Assembly: GCF_001039355.2 (NCBI RefSeq)
Contig: NW_019775401.1
Location: forward strand, 186,001-250,000
DNA length: 64,000 nt
Direction: 5' to 3'
From: Lingula anatina
Taxonomy: Eukaryota > Brachiopoda > Lingulata > Lingulida > Lingulidae
Below the pieces are notes generated by a model. The model was not told the origin of the DNA and ran no database searches. It was given only the letters and a program-made list of their open reading frames with translations. Position numbers and translations under genes: made by a program. Position 1 is the stretch's first letter. The number at the start of each line of letters is the position of its first letter. This document shows positions 52,940 through 63,200 of this stretch, one piece after another.

Positions 52940-55359
52940 CTGAAATAAATGATTTTAATGAATTGATATAAAATAGCAAACAAATATTTTCACATTAAAG
53001 AAAAGCAACAAAATGCACATTTTCCTTTCCTTACAAATAAAAGGCCAGATAAAACAATTCTCACAAGGAAGCATATCAAGCAAATAAAAAATCTAAATGT
53101 AGATATATAAATGTACCTATTTCTGACAGCTGAGGTTTGGTATGTGGTGTTGCAATAGGCTGGGAAACACCAGGAATTTTCCAAGCTGAAAAAACACCTG
53201 AACAGCTAGGTTTTCCTTGAATTTCCATAAAGGCTGAAAACAAGTTTGCATTTCATCATAGTATAAAAAAGAATGAGATCAGAATGCAACCATCAGTCCT
53301 TGATAAATGTACATTAATTTTTAAATCAAAAACATAACCTCTCTTTATAGTACACCAAAGGTAAAATTTATACGTTTCTGTTCAATGATAAATTTTAATG
53401 AATTTACCAAAAACAAAAAAAAAGTCCATATATTTTGGATGGCTCAAAAGTATAAATGTTACTAATGTCAAAGTTCAGTAACTTCAACAGTTTTGAAAAT
53501 ATTGCAAAGAAATTTTGGGATATTTTAGGAAAATGATGTTTTTTATAAATGCTGAAAATTTCATGACTCTGTCTTCTTAGTTTTGGCACAAAATTAAAAT
53601 TAAATTCTTAAGTGAAAAAATGTCTTGTCGCCCTATGTGACTTCTGGCTGGTATCATTTTCATTGTCATGGCATTTTTCAACGTGCTTTTAATTTGATGA
53701 TAATATTAAAACTGTTTCACTTGAACACTAAAAATTTTCAGAGTGGCCCAGTAATGTATGAAAAATCTGTGTAAAATCCCAATTCAAAAGCTTATGAACT
53801 GTTAAAGTTATTATTGAGCTTTGAAATAAGTAACATATCATTGAGCCACCCGATATAATATCTACTACTGTCAAATCTTACCTGGTGCTGGGACCTCCAC
53901 TTCTGCCCCTATCATCAGAGCCTCGCCAGAGACAACATGCTGCCTTGTCAAAACAACAGAGGCTGGAAGATCACAATCACTGTTCATGATCACAAGTCTG
54001 ATACTCTTTCCAGCATTCAATACTGCATCAGAGGTTGAAATCAGTGAGTCAGGATTAGACGTTGAAGAGTAAGGTCCATCAGATAAATCTAGAAAAGGAA
54101 AAACTTAATTCACATTATTTCAAGTGGAAGAATATTTACAGTATACCATACTGTTCAAATTACAAACCTTTCAAAATTAATTGTGTACCAAAATATTCAA
54201 CATTCAGATCAGTTGCAACAGAATACTTCAAATCTATGAAAGACAGAAGTCTTAAATGCAATAAAAACACATATAAGGTCATCAGTATTTTTAACAGCTT
54301 TTAAACTATTCCTACAATTTGTTTACCAACTTAAAAATAAAGAAACAAAATAATTTATGTACCATTGAAAGATGGAACAATAGTGGACTGTCTTTTATTC
54401 TGCAACACCATCATCTTTTCAGTCTCAGCACTTTCTTTGTCCACAGCCACACCCCCTCTGGCACCAGCCAACCTGAAAAGGGCCTCCACAACATTCTCCA
54501 CATCAATTTTATGCTTGGCTTTTGCAAAATCCTGAGGAACCATGGGATGCTCTGGGACCTCAGAACCAAGGTGCGCCTTGCACTTAGTAATGTGACTATA
54601 TGCACTAGCTCGATTGAGCATCAGAAGTCCTTCCAAAGCATTCTCTACATCATACTCATGCTCAAACTGAACACAGGCAGGAGTAACAATACTGGATACA
54701 ATTGGTTGACAGAAATGTCTGCCACTCTGGGGTAGCCTTGGATTTTCCAGTGCCCAAGGCTTCTTGCATCTTTCTCCTGTATGAGGTTTGTTGATGCCAC
54801 TTAGCACTGTCAATCCTTCAGCAGCTTCCTTCAAGTTCAAGTCTTCACTTTGTTCTGGTCCAGCTTTGTCTGGAGAACTAGTAAGACCAAAAAATGCTGG
54901 TAAAGCACTAGACTGATTAATTTTCTGCATCTGTGATGCACTTTTTAGCAGCAAAAGTCCTTTGGCTGCTGCCTCCATTTCATTCTCAACTGTATCCTGT
55001 ACACTCATGCTCCGAGTCATAGCTGGAACTTGTTCCCAGTTCTGGGAAGATTTGAGCATCAACAGGCACTCTACAGCCAACTTCATGTCCTTCCATGTAT
55101 CATACTCAGCTCTGATTATCTCTAAAGAATCTGAAGCAACAGTTCGTCTTGATTTTGGCCCGTAGAAATTTGAAGACTTTTGACTTGCATTGGGGTATTT
55201 GTGTGGTTTTTGACTGTTCTTTGCAGATTTTTGCAATGCTGTTTTCTTTATAGTCTCAGCTTTTGCTGGTAAAATAGAGGTGTGATAGGCCTTCATCCCT
55301 CCACAACCACATGAACAATATTTGCTTGGGGCCTTCAAGGCTCTTCCTGTCATTATCAT
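52689..55359 (-). CDS. Unassigned protein with five Leu-rich helical motifs (523 aa, four coding exons)
   Basis: Joining 55359-54363, 54088-53882, 53233-53117 and 52939-52689 gives 523 residues; every junction is phase 1. I do not recognise the family. Near the N terminus is a Cys cluster, YCSCGCGG (14-21). Five copies of a 16-residue motif follow at about 91, 127, 175, 237 and 286, of the form D/E-hydrophobic-x-x-A-A/V-E-G-L-x-x-L (for example DVENALEGLLMLNRAS). The C-terminal 83 residues are Lys-rich with KRKAENLEQKMELKKAK, a possible nuclear signal and short helix. There is no signal peptide or membrane segment. Leucine-rich amphipathic motifs separated by disordered Ser/Lys-rich linkers suggest a nuclear binding scaffold; that is inference only. 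Codon use and splice sites look normal. Confidence 0.85.
53117..53233 (-). CDS. Unassigned gene, coding exon 3
   Basis: 117 bp, phase 1 at both ends; acceptor TTTTCAG, donor GTACAT. Encodes FMEIQGKPSCSGVFSAWK and IPGVSQPIATPHTKPQLSEI. A second in-frame acceptor (TTTTTTCAG, exon start 53185) would remove 16 residues, so a shorter isoform is possible. Confidence 0.75.
   Translation of the reverse strand, partial: PLWKFKENLAVQVFFQLGKFLVFPSLLQHHIPNLSCQK
53882..54088 (-). CDS. Unassigned gene, coding exon 2
   Basis: 207 bp, phase 1 at both ends; acceptor TTTTCTAG, donor GTAAGA. Open throughout: DLSDGPYSSTSNPDSLISTS, then SIRLVIMNSDCDLPASVVL and GEALMIGAEVEVPAP. Confidence 0.85.
54363..55359 (-). 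CDS. Unassigned gene, coding exon 1 with the five repeat motifs
   Basis: Starts at an ATG (55359-55357) three bases inside the exon, whose acceptor is TTTTTAG at 55364-55363. Ends in phase 1 with donor GTACAT at 54362. Encodes 332 residues including the Cys cluster and all five helical motifs. A GTG codon just upstream extends the frame but is not a credible animal start. Confidence 0.88.
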
Positions 55360-55688
55360 CACCTAAAAAGTAAAATTAAAAGAAATTTTTAATCCTCCAG
55401 TGGAGTTCTGCATTTACTGCACTGAGTGTTTTCCTAGTTTACTTCTTTTTTTTATTGTGAATTATGGTAGAATTAATCATACTTTAAATACTTCTCCATC
55501 AAATTTTTTGATAGCCATAACTATTACTGTGAAATGTATGTTGATTACTAGTAGTCATTCTGTTGCATTTTACAAAAATATCTTTTAAATAAAACTTAGG
55601 TTTTAATAAAACCTAAATTTATTACTATATCTTAGTACTTGAAGATTCTACATTATCAACGATTTAAAGGACCGAACAAAGAACTTAC

Positions 55689-55780
55689 AATGAAAGACTA
55701 AAACAGCGATGAAATTCTGCTGTCTGCAACGTATCATCAACAAGGAACCGAAAAACGGCATGTCGTTATTGTTTTATGAC
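55689..55780 (-). other. Putative 5' non-coding exon of the unassigned gene
   Basis: A strong minus-strand donor (CATT then GTAAGT) at 55688 pairs well with the acceptor before the coding exon, 325 bp away. The upstream limit of the exon is unknown. If transcribed from above 55761 it would contain an ATG that opens an out-of-frame uORF overlapping the main start. Confidence 0.45.
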
Positions 55781-56664
55781 GCTTGTTTCTGGGAAGTGCT
55801 TGTGTTAGTAAAATTAGACAATAATAATAATAAAACCAAATAGCATTATTTTGGGAAATACTGTTAATCAAATTGGGGTTAAGATGACTTCAAATGAACT
55901 CACCAATTTGTTCCAGAGGCGTACGTATAACTTAAAAATTGTGCGATATGGAAATATTCTGACGAAGGCCTAAGAGAGCTCGCAGTCAACTGACGTTCTT
56001 GACGACGTGTTGATCCGTTGGTTGCCTTGACGCTATGCGCATGAGAAAAAGTTATTCGCTTTATATCTATAGTTTTTCTTGTGTTGACAGTACAGATATC
56101 AACCGTTTTGGCTATCAGTGATACGCTTTTTTAATACACATATTATCTTTGGTTTTATACATATCCTTTAAATGTTTTTAAAAGTTGTAAAAATGTTTGT
56201 TGCCACAACAAAAAATTCTAAAACTGGCAAAAACGTTCATCTATCGGTTGCTAACAACAAATTGTCAGTGAAGAATATTGTGTCATTCTGCAACGTAACA
56301 GTAACGTCTAGTGAAAGCCCTGCGTTAAGTTACGTTGCTCTGTTTATCTTCATTAAATCGTTTATGTTTCATTTGTGAGATTGGAAAATATTTGATAGAC
56401 TTACATATTATAAACGGGGCATACAAAAGTTATAGGCCTACATCTGGGACATTTTGTAGCACAGTTTAGGGACGAAGAAAGACAAGACGTGTATAGTTAC
56501 TCCGTACACATATTATTTTACAAAAAATAAGGACTTTGTTTACGTGCCGACGTACTGTACGTAGTAACCTACTTGCGACCTAAAGGAAATAAAATTTGAA
56601 GCAAGCATGATTAAAAATGTTAAAACGCGTCCTAAGTGTTTCTTAAAACAAGTGACGCGTTTAA

Positions 56665-57614
56665 CACCCAAACCCAATATAGAGGTGCATTTCACATGCT
56701 GAAGTGTCAAAAAATAAAAATGAATGAATTCAAAATTGTATTCAATATTTCAAAACATATATGTGTATAGAACAAAAATCCACGACTGTCTCAACTGAAA
56801 TTCAATTTTAAATTTTTACCATATCTTTAACATTACGCAAAGAGCCCTATATGGTAACGTATGTTCCAAAAAACGTACGGTAACGTATGTTCTTGCCATT
56901 TAATTTTCATTTTTATGCCGCGTTCCGATGTTTTTAGTGGTTCAGTCATGGTAAATTAGACATGACGTAAGGACGTTTTTATAAATATTTAAACTGTATC
57001 TCAAGGGGCTTTGCGTCATGGCTAATACTAGGTAACGTATGTTCCCTAGAAAAAAATGTCAAAATGTTTCATTTTGTTCAAGTACTTGTTTGCAAGAGAT
57101 ACAATGTTTTCTTTTGCTGACTGAACAATATATTGTGGTTGATAGTTTGACATTTCTGATATAATCTTTGGATCATGAAGGGAAACATGTTTATTTAATG
57201 CTTATTTTACTGTCGGTAGGGTGTATTTTCCCCATTATTTAATATTCTGTGACAAGCAAACTTAAGTCGCTCAAAAACAATTAACTGGTCTATACAGAAG
57301 ATTATTATAATTTTTAGCAACGTTATACTTGTAGGAGATAAATCAATGAACAAAACCAGTGATGACTGAATTTCCAAAGTGAGTAGAACGTTTCACAGTT
57401 GGACGTTTTGTATTTGTGACAGTAACGTATGTTCCTTTTTGGGGTTAAACGATGAATTATTTTTAATTATTCATGGTTCCAGGAGAGTGAAACTTTTATA
57501 CATGCTTCTTCATGTGGGACCCTAAAATAATCAAACACAGTTAGCAATCTGTGCAGTAAATATTTTAATAACATGCTTGTGACATCAATTGCACCTCTAT
57601 ATTGGGTTTGGGTG
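56665..57614. mobile_element. 950-bp TTAA-flanked DNA transposon, non-autonomous
   Basis: The first and last 25 bp are exact inverted copies beginning CACCCAAACCCAATATAGAG, flanked by TTAA (56661-56664 and 57615-57618). It has no transposase frame. Four copies of GTAACGTATGTTC lie inside (56854, 56880, 57032, 57422), all in the same orientation. TTAA duplication is typical of piggyBac and Kolobok elements. Confidence 0.88.
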
Positions 57615-58266
57615 TTAAGAATGTTCGACTGTGTGTAGAGGTAGTCTACATGCACTCTTAATTAATGTTTATATCGAGAAAAGGAGAGTGAATCTATGTA
57701 ATTGTAAAGGTGTTCAACCTTTATGGTTTAAACAGGAAAAGTTATCTAAATCTTATTGCGAAAAAATAGAAGTCATATAAGGATATACTTTTTGATCATT
57801 TTTAAATCTGATTTATAGATATCCAGGTGCTTAGCAAGTGCTAGCATACAAAATTATAATTTTTGCAAGAAATAGCTTATGGCAAAAAGACGTTTTAAGA
57901 AGAGAGAACGGTAGCTAGCTAGGCTTTACAGCTAGAACTGTGTGACGTGACAGAGTGCCCTATGATAGAGAATTCTGTCCCCATTAATTTGCACAATCCT
58001 AACCTGTATGATAAAATGGAGGGTGGACTCTCTGTTACACGGACCCTCAGTTTCGTCACACTGGGGCTAGTTAACCTTATAGATTCAATTGGGAAGGAGG
58101 TAGAGCAACAAAACCATTTAAAGAACAAGCGTCAAGCACTTAGCTACACGTGTAACATTATTATTTTTCAAATATGGGCCGGGACATGTTGGCAATCTAT
58201 ACTTAAATCCAGTTAGTATTCCATGTAAACGCTATGAAATGTAATTTACACATTTTTATTTTATTA

Positions 58267-58299
58267 AATCTTGGACATAATATTATTATGTCCAAGATT
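58267..58299. repeat. Perfect hairpin, 15-bp stem and 3-base loop
   Basis: AATCTTGGACATAAT at 58267-58281 and its exact inverse at 58285-58299. It could form a DNA cruciform or RNA hairpin about 450 bp upstream of the probable BCR promoter. Confidence 0.85.
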
Positions 58300-58680
58300 A
58301 AATTGATTTTCAGAGTCTATGCTGAATTAGCGGCTCAAATTAGGTAGGTATATTGAGGTTTCTACACGTTACCTTCGATATTAACAAGAGCACAAATAAA
58401 TATCTATGAATCGAACTTGTATTTTATCTTAAAATAAACGTATAATGGTATAAAAAAGGTCTTAATAATGAATGTTAACGAATAATTAACTGTTGCTTTA
58501 AAAGTAACTAATAGTTTCAATCACTGGTACATGTAGCTAGGGCCTATTTTCTAATTTTGTAAGGGATTTTTGCAGGATGCACCGTTCCGTATACATGTGT
58601 AACCTGGTGTACACCCTAAAATTTTTGCTCTTCTAAATTAGATGCAATCCGTGCCAGTTGCAGCTTTCCCATGAAGTTGT

Positions 58681-58728
58681 TCCGGAAGGGAATTCCGCAA
58701 GTCACGTGACAGGAACTCATGACGTCAT
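58681..58728 (+). promoter_or_regulatory. Probable BCR-homologue core promoter: ETS, E-box and CRE motifs
   Basis: Within 48 bp lie an ETS-type CCGGAAG (58682-58688), the palindromic E-box GTCACGTGAC (58701-58710, a CLEAR/USF-type site) and a full CRE, TGACGTCA (58720-58727). The cluster sits about 115 bp upstream of the start codon. The factors that bind it are inferred from the motifs alone. Confidence 0.6.
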
Positions 58729-58754
58729 ATCTCTTATATTATTCGAGGAAGTGA

Positions 58755-58816
58755 ATGTGCCTGGTGATCAGTAGTAACCTCCTTTCACTTTAAACATGTT
58801 GTGTTCTTATCGGTGA
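58755..58816 (+). promoter_or_regulatory. Two short uORFs in the BCR-homologue 5' leader
   Basis: ATG at 58755 opens 12 codons ending TAA (58791-58793). ATG at 58796 opens 6 codons ending TGA (58814-58816). Both end before the main ATG at 58844. They matter only if transcription starts upstream of them. Confidence 0.5.
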
Positions 58817-58843
58817 TTGAAGAGAAAGTGATAACATTTCATT

Positions 58844-60284
58844 ATGGATCTTGAAAAGGACTTTTTATACGAGTGGAATGAAAAGTTCCCGGATTACGAA
58901 GCGCCCAAACTGCAGTGCCTCGTGAGTCAACATGATGGCGCGAGTAGAAAACGGGTTGGGATAGACAGTGCTAAACAGAAACTTGACATCAAAGTCGAAC
59001 TACAGAATAGAAAAGAACGGTTACTCGAGTTGCAACTGGAGCTTTCAAAGGAGACTTTTCTTGTGGAGTATCTAGAGCGCTCACTTGAGAAGGTCAGTAA
59101 GAACGATCTTGTAACAAGGCCCTCAGTCATGAATAAGTTCGGTGAGCATAGTGAGTCAGACTTTGGTTCGACACGCAGGCCAATTGCTGAGGTGAAGGGG
59201 AGAATTAGACGCTATCATCAGTACGAGGAAATCCATCTTCCAGATGAAGAGGATAAACCTAAGGAAGACATGAAAACCAGTGATAACAACATGGATACTG
59301 GGTTGCCTGGTGCAAGAAATTACAGTGACTCCAGCAAGTCGATTTCTTCGGTCACATCAGATTCAGCAGACAGTAGTATGGGATTCTCCCCACATGGAGA
59401 TGAAACTCAAGAAGATTTTATAAAGCGCGTGAAATCTAAAAAGAAGCCCCCTGTGCCACTACCACGGAAAAGTCTTAGTTTCAAAGACTGGCGGTACCCA
59501 GGCGAGTTTGAGATCAGACCAGATGATAGCGAATTTGATACCTCGGATGAACATAATTTGTTTGACCCAGATAGTCACAGGCATGTAAGAGGAAACAGAA
59601 GTCCCCTGTCACCAGATTTAAGGTGTGATACAGACCAAAACAAGCCATTACCCTATACGTCACAGTCAATAGACAATACAGGATCCCGGACAGGTAGATT
59701 TGACTATAAAGCTGGGGCTTCACCTGTAAACAAGGATAATAGCATTGATGTTATTAAACACTTGACCTTAGGTGCAGTGGAGGCTGATATTAACATCACA
59801 AAAGAGGGAGGAACCCTTGATTTGAAGACCCATTTTACAGAGAAGAAATACCAACATCGACGAGAGAGGACGGAGAGTGAACTAAGTGAACAAAATAACT
59901 ATATCCCAGATTTGCCTGGTAGAGGGACTAAGTTTGGAATGAAAGAAGAAAAGACACAATTCAGGACTCCATATGAAAACACAGACATAGATTCGATGGC
60001 AACTAGAACAAGAACACTGTCTGATGAAGGAATCTACAGTGAAGCAGTGCCAGTAAATGAAGATGGGATATCAGAAGATGAAGAGGAGGAACCTTACTAT
60101 CTTAACATCACCGAGCTGCGCCAAGCCCTGCTGCGTCGGGAGAGTACAGGTTCATCAGATGAGACGAGCAGTAGTATAGCAAGTGGGGATCACCTCCTCC
60201 ATACAGAAGATGTCTCAGATGGAGGGAGCAGCAGAGGGATGTCACCAACTCCAGAACATGCCGCTGGTCAGGCAAGAAACTCAG
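58844..60284 (+). CDS. BCR homologue, first coding exon (480 aa)
   Basis: The N terminus matches the BCR oligomerisation domain: F...W...FPDxExP at 7-21, then a coiled coil (about 48-86) with DIKVELQNRKERL and ETFLVEYLERSLEK. In vertebrates this region dimerises or tetramerises BCR, a RhoGEF/RacGAP scaffold. The rest is Ser/Asp/Glu-rich and disordered. It has an SH3-type KPPVPLPRK (201-209), and YxN sites at 377 (YENT) and 419 (PYYLNI) that recall the GRB2-binding Tyr of human BCR, though here the site is C-terminal. SSRGMSPTP (462-470) recalls human SSRVSPSPT. As in human BCR, the first coding exon is large and ends in phase 1. The preferred donor is AG|GCAAGT, a GC donor. The DH, PH, C2 and RhoGAP exons are not in the window. 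Expected to be cytoplasmic. Confidence 0.85.
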
Positions 60285-63200
60285 GCAAGTGCTTTCACTT
60301 ACTTGTTAAAATCATAGCCTGTTTGTATTTAATTCTTTTTTTAACATTCAAATTTTGTTTATCATCCATGTATTATAAAAGTAAGTTTGTCATTTTGAAA
60401 TAAAAAGGTCAGTTTGATTCGGTTACCTCTAAAAAGAAAAAAAAAAGCAAATTTTACAAGGAAATGAAAATGTAATATTTACTGATATTGAAATCATAAC
60501 AAGTGACAAATACAAAGGAGAACAGGCCCACCAGTAATGATTTTCCCTTAATGGACACCTGAAGCTCTTCTCCAAAGCACATCCTCATAAATTTCTTCAT
60601 TTCATGTGAAGGTATATAAATACAGTATACTAGTACATAATTGAGTGAATTAATAAGAACATTCTACAAATACAACAATTGTTTTTATCCCAAAGGGTCA
60701 GGTGGCATTGTTTTCATATAATTAATCACCTCAGACTGCATTTTTCTGACAAAATATATGGAGTCATTTGAAGAAGTGGAAACTCAGCTGAATAAGTGGA
60801 TGTGAAAAGGTTCTTAGTTGCCCAAAAATTTTGATATGATCATTCCCATGTGTTTCCAGTGTACCAGTTCTTCAATTTCCCACTCATTCCTATTGTAAAC
60901 CATTGTTTCATGTACTTATAAGTCTATTTGTAAACCAAGCACCACCTGTCTCAAGGGCAATTTGTGCAATGTCATAAAATATATCATGGCAGGGGATTTG
61001 GTGTCTACAGTGTAAGTCATTTTGAACAGCAGATTTAGAACTAAATATACTAGTAAATGTATTTTCCACTGTGTGTTAGATTGATATAGGCAGGATGCAT
61101 GATGTGCTTGACTTAGTGTATTTCAACAAAAAACTCTTACTAATACGTGTATGTTAATTAGTATTGGTGTTAATCAATCAAATTCTAAATTTTATTTTCA
61201 ATCAGAATGTCCTTGTGCATGATATTATTAAAGTCCAAACAGTTTTGCTAGTTCTTAATAACCATCATTCTGTCATCTTCCAAACTTGGAAATTTCCTTT
61301 AAATACTTGATTTAGACCACTTTTATCATCACTTGCTGTAAACCAAGTGACTACTAGTACTGAAATTCATGCATTCTTTGCATGAAAAGTTAATTATAGA
61401 CAGGAGTATAACTGTCATTATTTCAAAGGGATATTTTAGTATATACAGCATATATTCATAGATAATAATGACTTATAACACAATAAAAACACATGAACAA
61501 TCCTTTGAAGAGGATTCATGAAGCCATTTAATTTAATAGGTAGTGCCTCATAGGGTTCGTTAAATTCATTTTGTGCAAACTTTGAGTATCCAGTCATTTT
61601 ATTAACGTTATAAATTGGTTTAGGTAGTCCAGGTAGAGACAGGGAAGTCTGAAGCCACAGGTCTGCATTCAGAAAACATTGTGAGAACGTAGGTAGCTCT
61701 ATACAATCAAAGCCACATGCAAAATTTTTATACCACTACAGAAGAGACTCCTGATTAAGGACATTACTTTGGTATGAGTCATAACTGGAAAGTTGGCTTC
61801 AGTGCTTATAACTTTAAAGTATCTTCTCACTTAGCTTTCCACTCAAATTTGTCACCTGATTAAAACTTATTGTATCAGAAAGGGAAGTGTACAGAAGGGG
61901 TATGAATCGATGTTGCATTTTGTATTTTAATTAAATACTTTCTGAGGCTAAAGAAGTAACAGAAGAAATTTATTTATGAATTTTGTGCATGTGATAGCTA
62001 CTTAAGTGGTCTTATATAATCCCCCTTTATGATATTTTTTTAAATACATAGAAAATTAATAAAAACAAAGTTGACCTCAATGGATGTTATCTGAGGTAAC
62101 TCAGGAAGAGAGATTTTAGGGCCGCTTTTGAAACACTTGGTCTGATATGAAACAGGAAGAAATCAAAGAGAAATAAACACATCTTTTATTTGGGTCATTA
62201 TCCAGAAGAAATTGCTGCTATTTTATCCCAATTCTTCCAAATAAAATGCGAAAATATTCAGCTGCAAAGAGACACTAGTCATATTACAAATTACCAGATA
62301 TGCATGTTTTGAAACCAAGAATAAAGTTCTGGCTGCAGTAAGAGAGTAGATATAAGGCTTCGTTCACATGGAAAGTCTATTTTCTAAAAATCTATTTTCT
62401 ATTCGCGGTATCTTATGATCACGGTCTGTGCCCTGGCCCCTGAGTATCCCGCGGCGTAATTACTGGCAGCGCGAGCCAGTTACTTCCAAAGCTGTAATTA
62501 ATTCTCGGCTGCCCTCGGAGTGATCATAAGATACCGCAAATAGAAAATAGATTTTTAGAAAATTGACTTTTCATGTGAACGGAGTCTAAGATTGTATAAA
62601 GATGTGAGATAAAATATACAGAGATATGAATGTTCCTAATTAATGTGCTTAATCACACAATGAAACATTTCCCTATGCACATGATATAAACTGCGGGTGT
62701 GTCACTGCAAGGGGAACTTTTGTCTAAAAGGATACATCCTTTCATAGAAAATTCCCTCTTCTACTGACACACCTGTAATCTGGACAGGATGGTCCATAGC
62801 TAGATGTCACATACCTAAAACAGGACATTAATTAATTATCAGGGATGTCCAGAAAGAATTTTCAGGCAAAAGGATATATGTGCTCTAGTTGCCTTTAGCA
62901 CAAGTAACTCGGATATTTATCATGGGAATGGGATAGATAGTTTATAAACAAAACAAAATGATTGATGGTTGAATAAAATGGTGATTAAATGAAGTCTAGG
63001 CTTGATATGTTATGGTATCAGATAAAAATATCTTGATTCATAGATAGTGACTGTGTGTGGAAAGTGTATACTTCGTGGGATTTATGGTATTGTTAGACAC
63101 TACACAGGGTATTTCTAACATATTCTTGGAAGGTTATAATATTTAGTGCCAGATGAAGTACATTTAAAAATAATTTAATTGTATTTTTTAGAATTAGTAT

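Larger units (their letters stand above)
55790..58680. other. Intergenic region between divergent genes
   Basis: Holds the presumed promoters of the minus-strand gene (left) and the BCR homologue (right), a 950-bp TTAA-flanked transposon and a small hairpin. No gene recognised. Confidence 0.7.

Noticed and set aside
54319-54735. Plus-strand frame of 138 codons
   Set aside because: Antisense shadow of the minus-strand gene's repeat-motif exon; it has no homology of its own.
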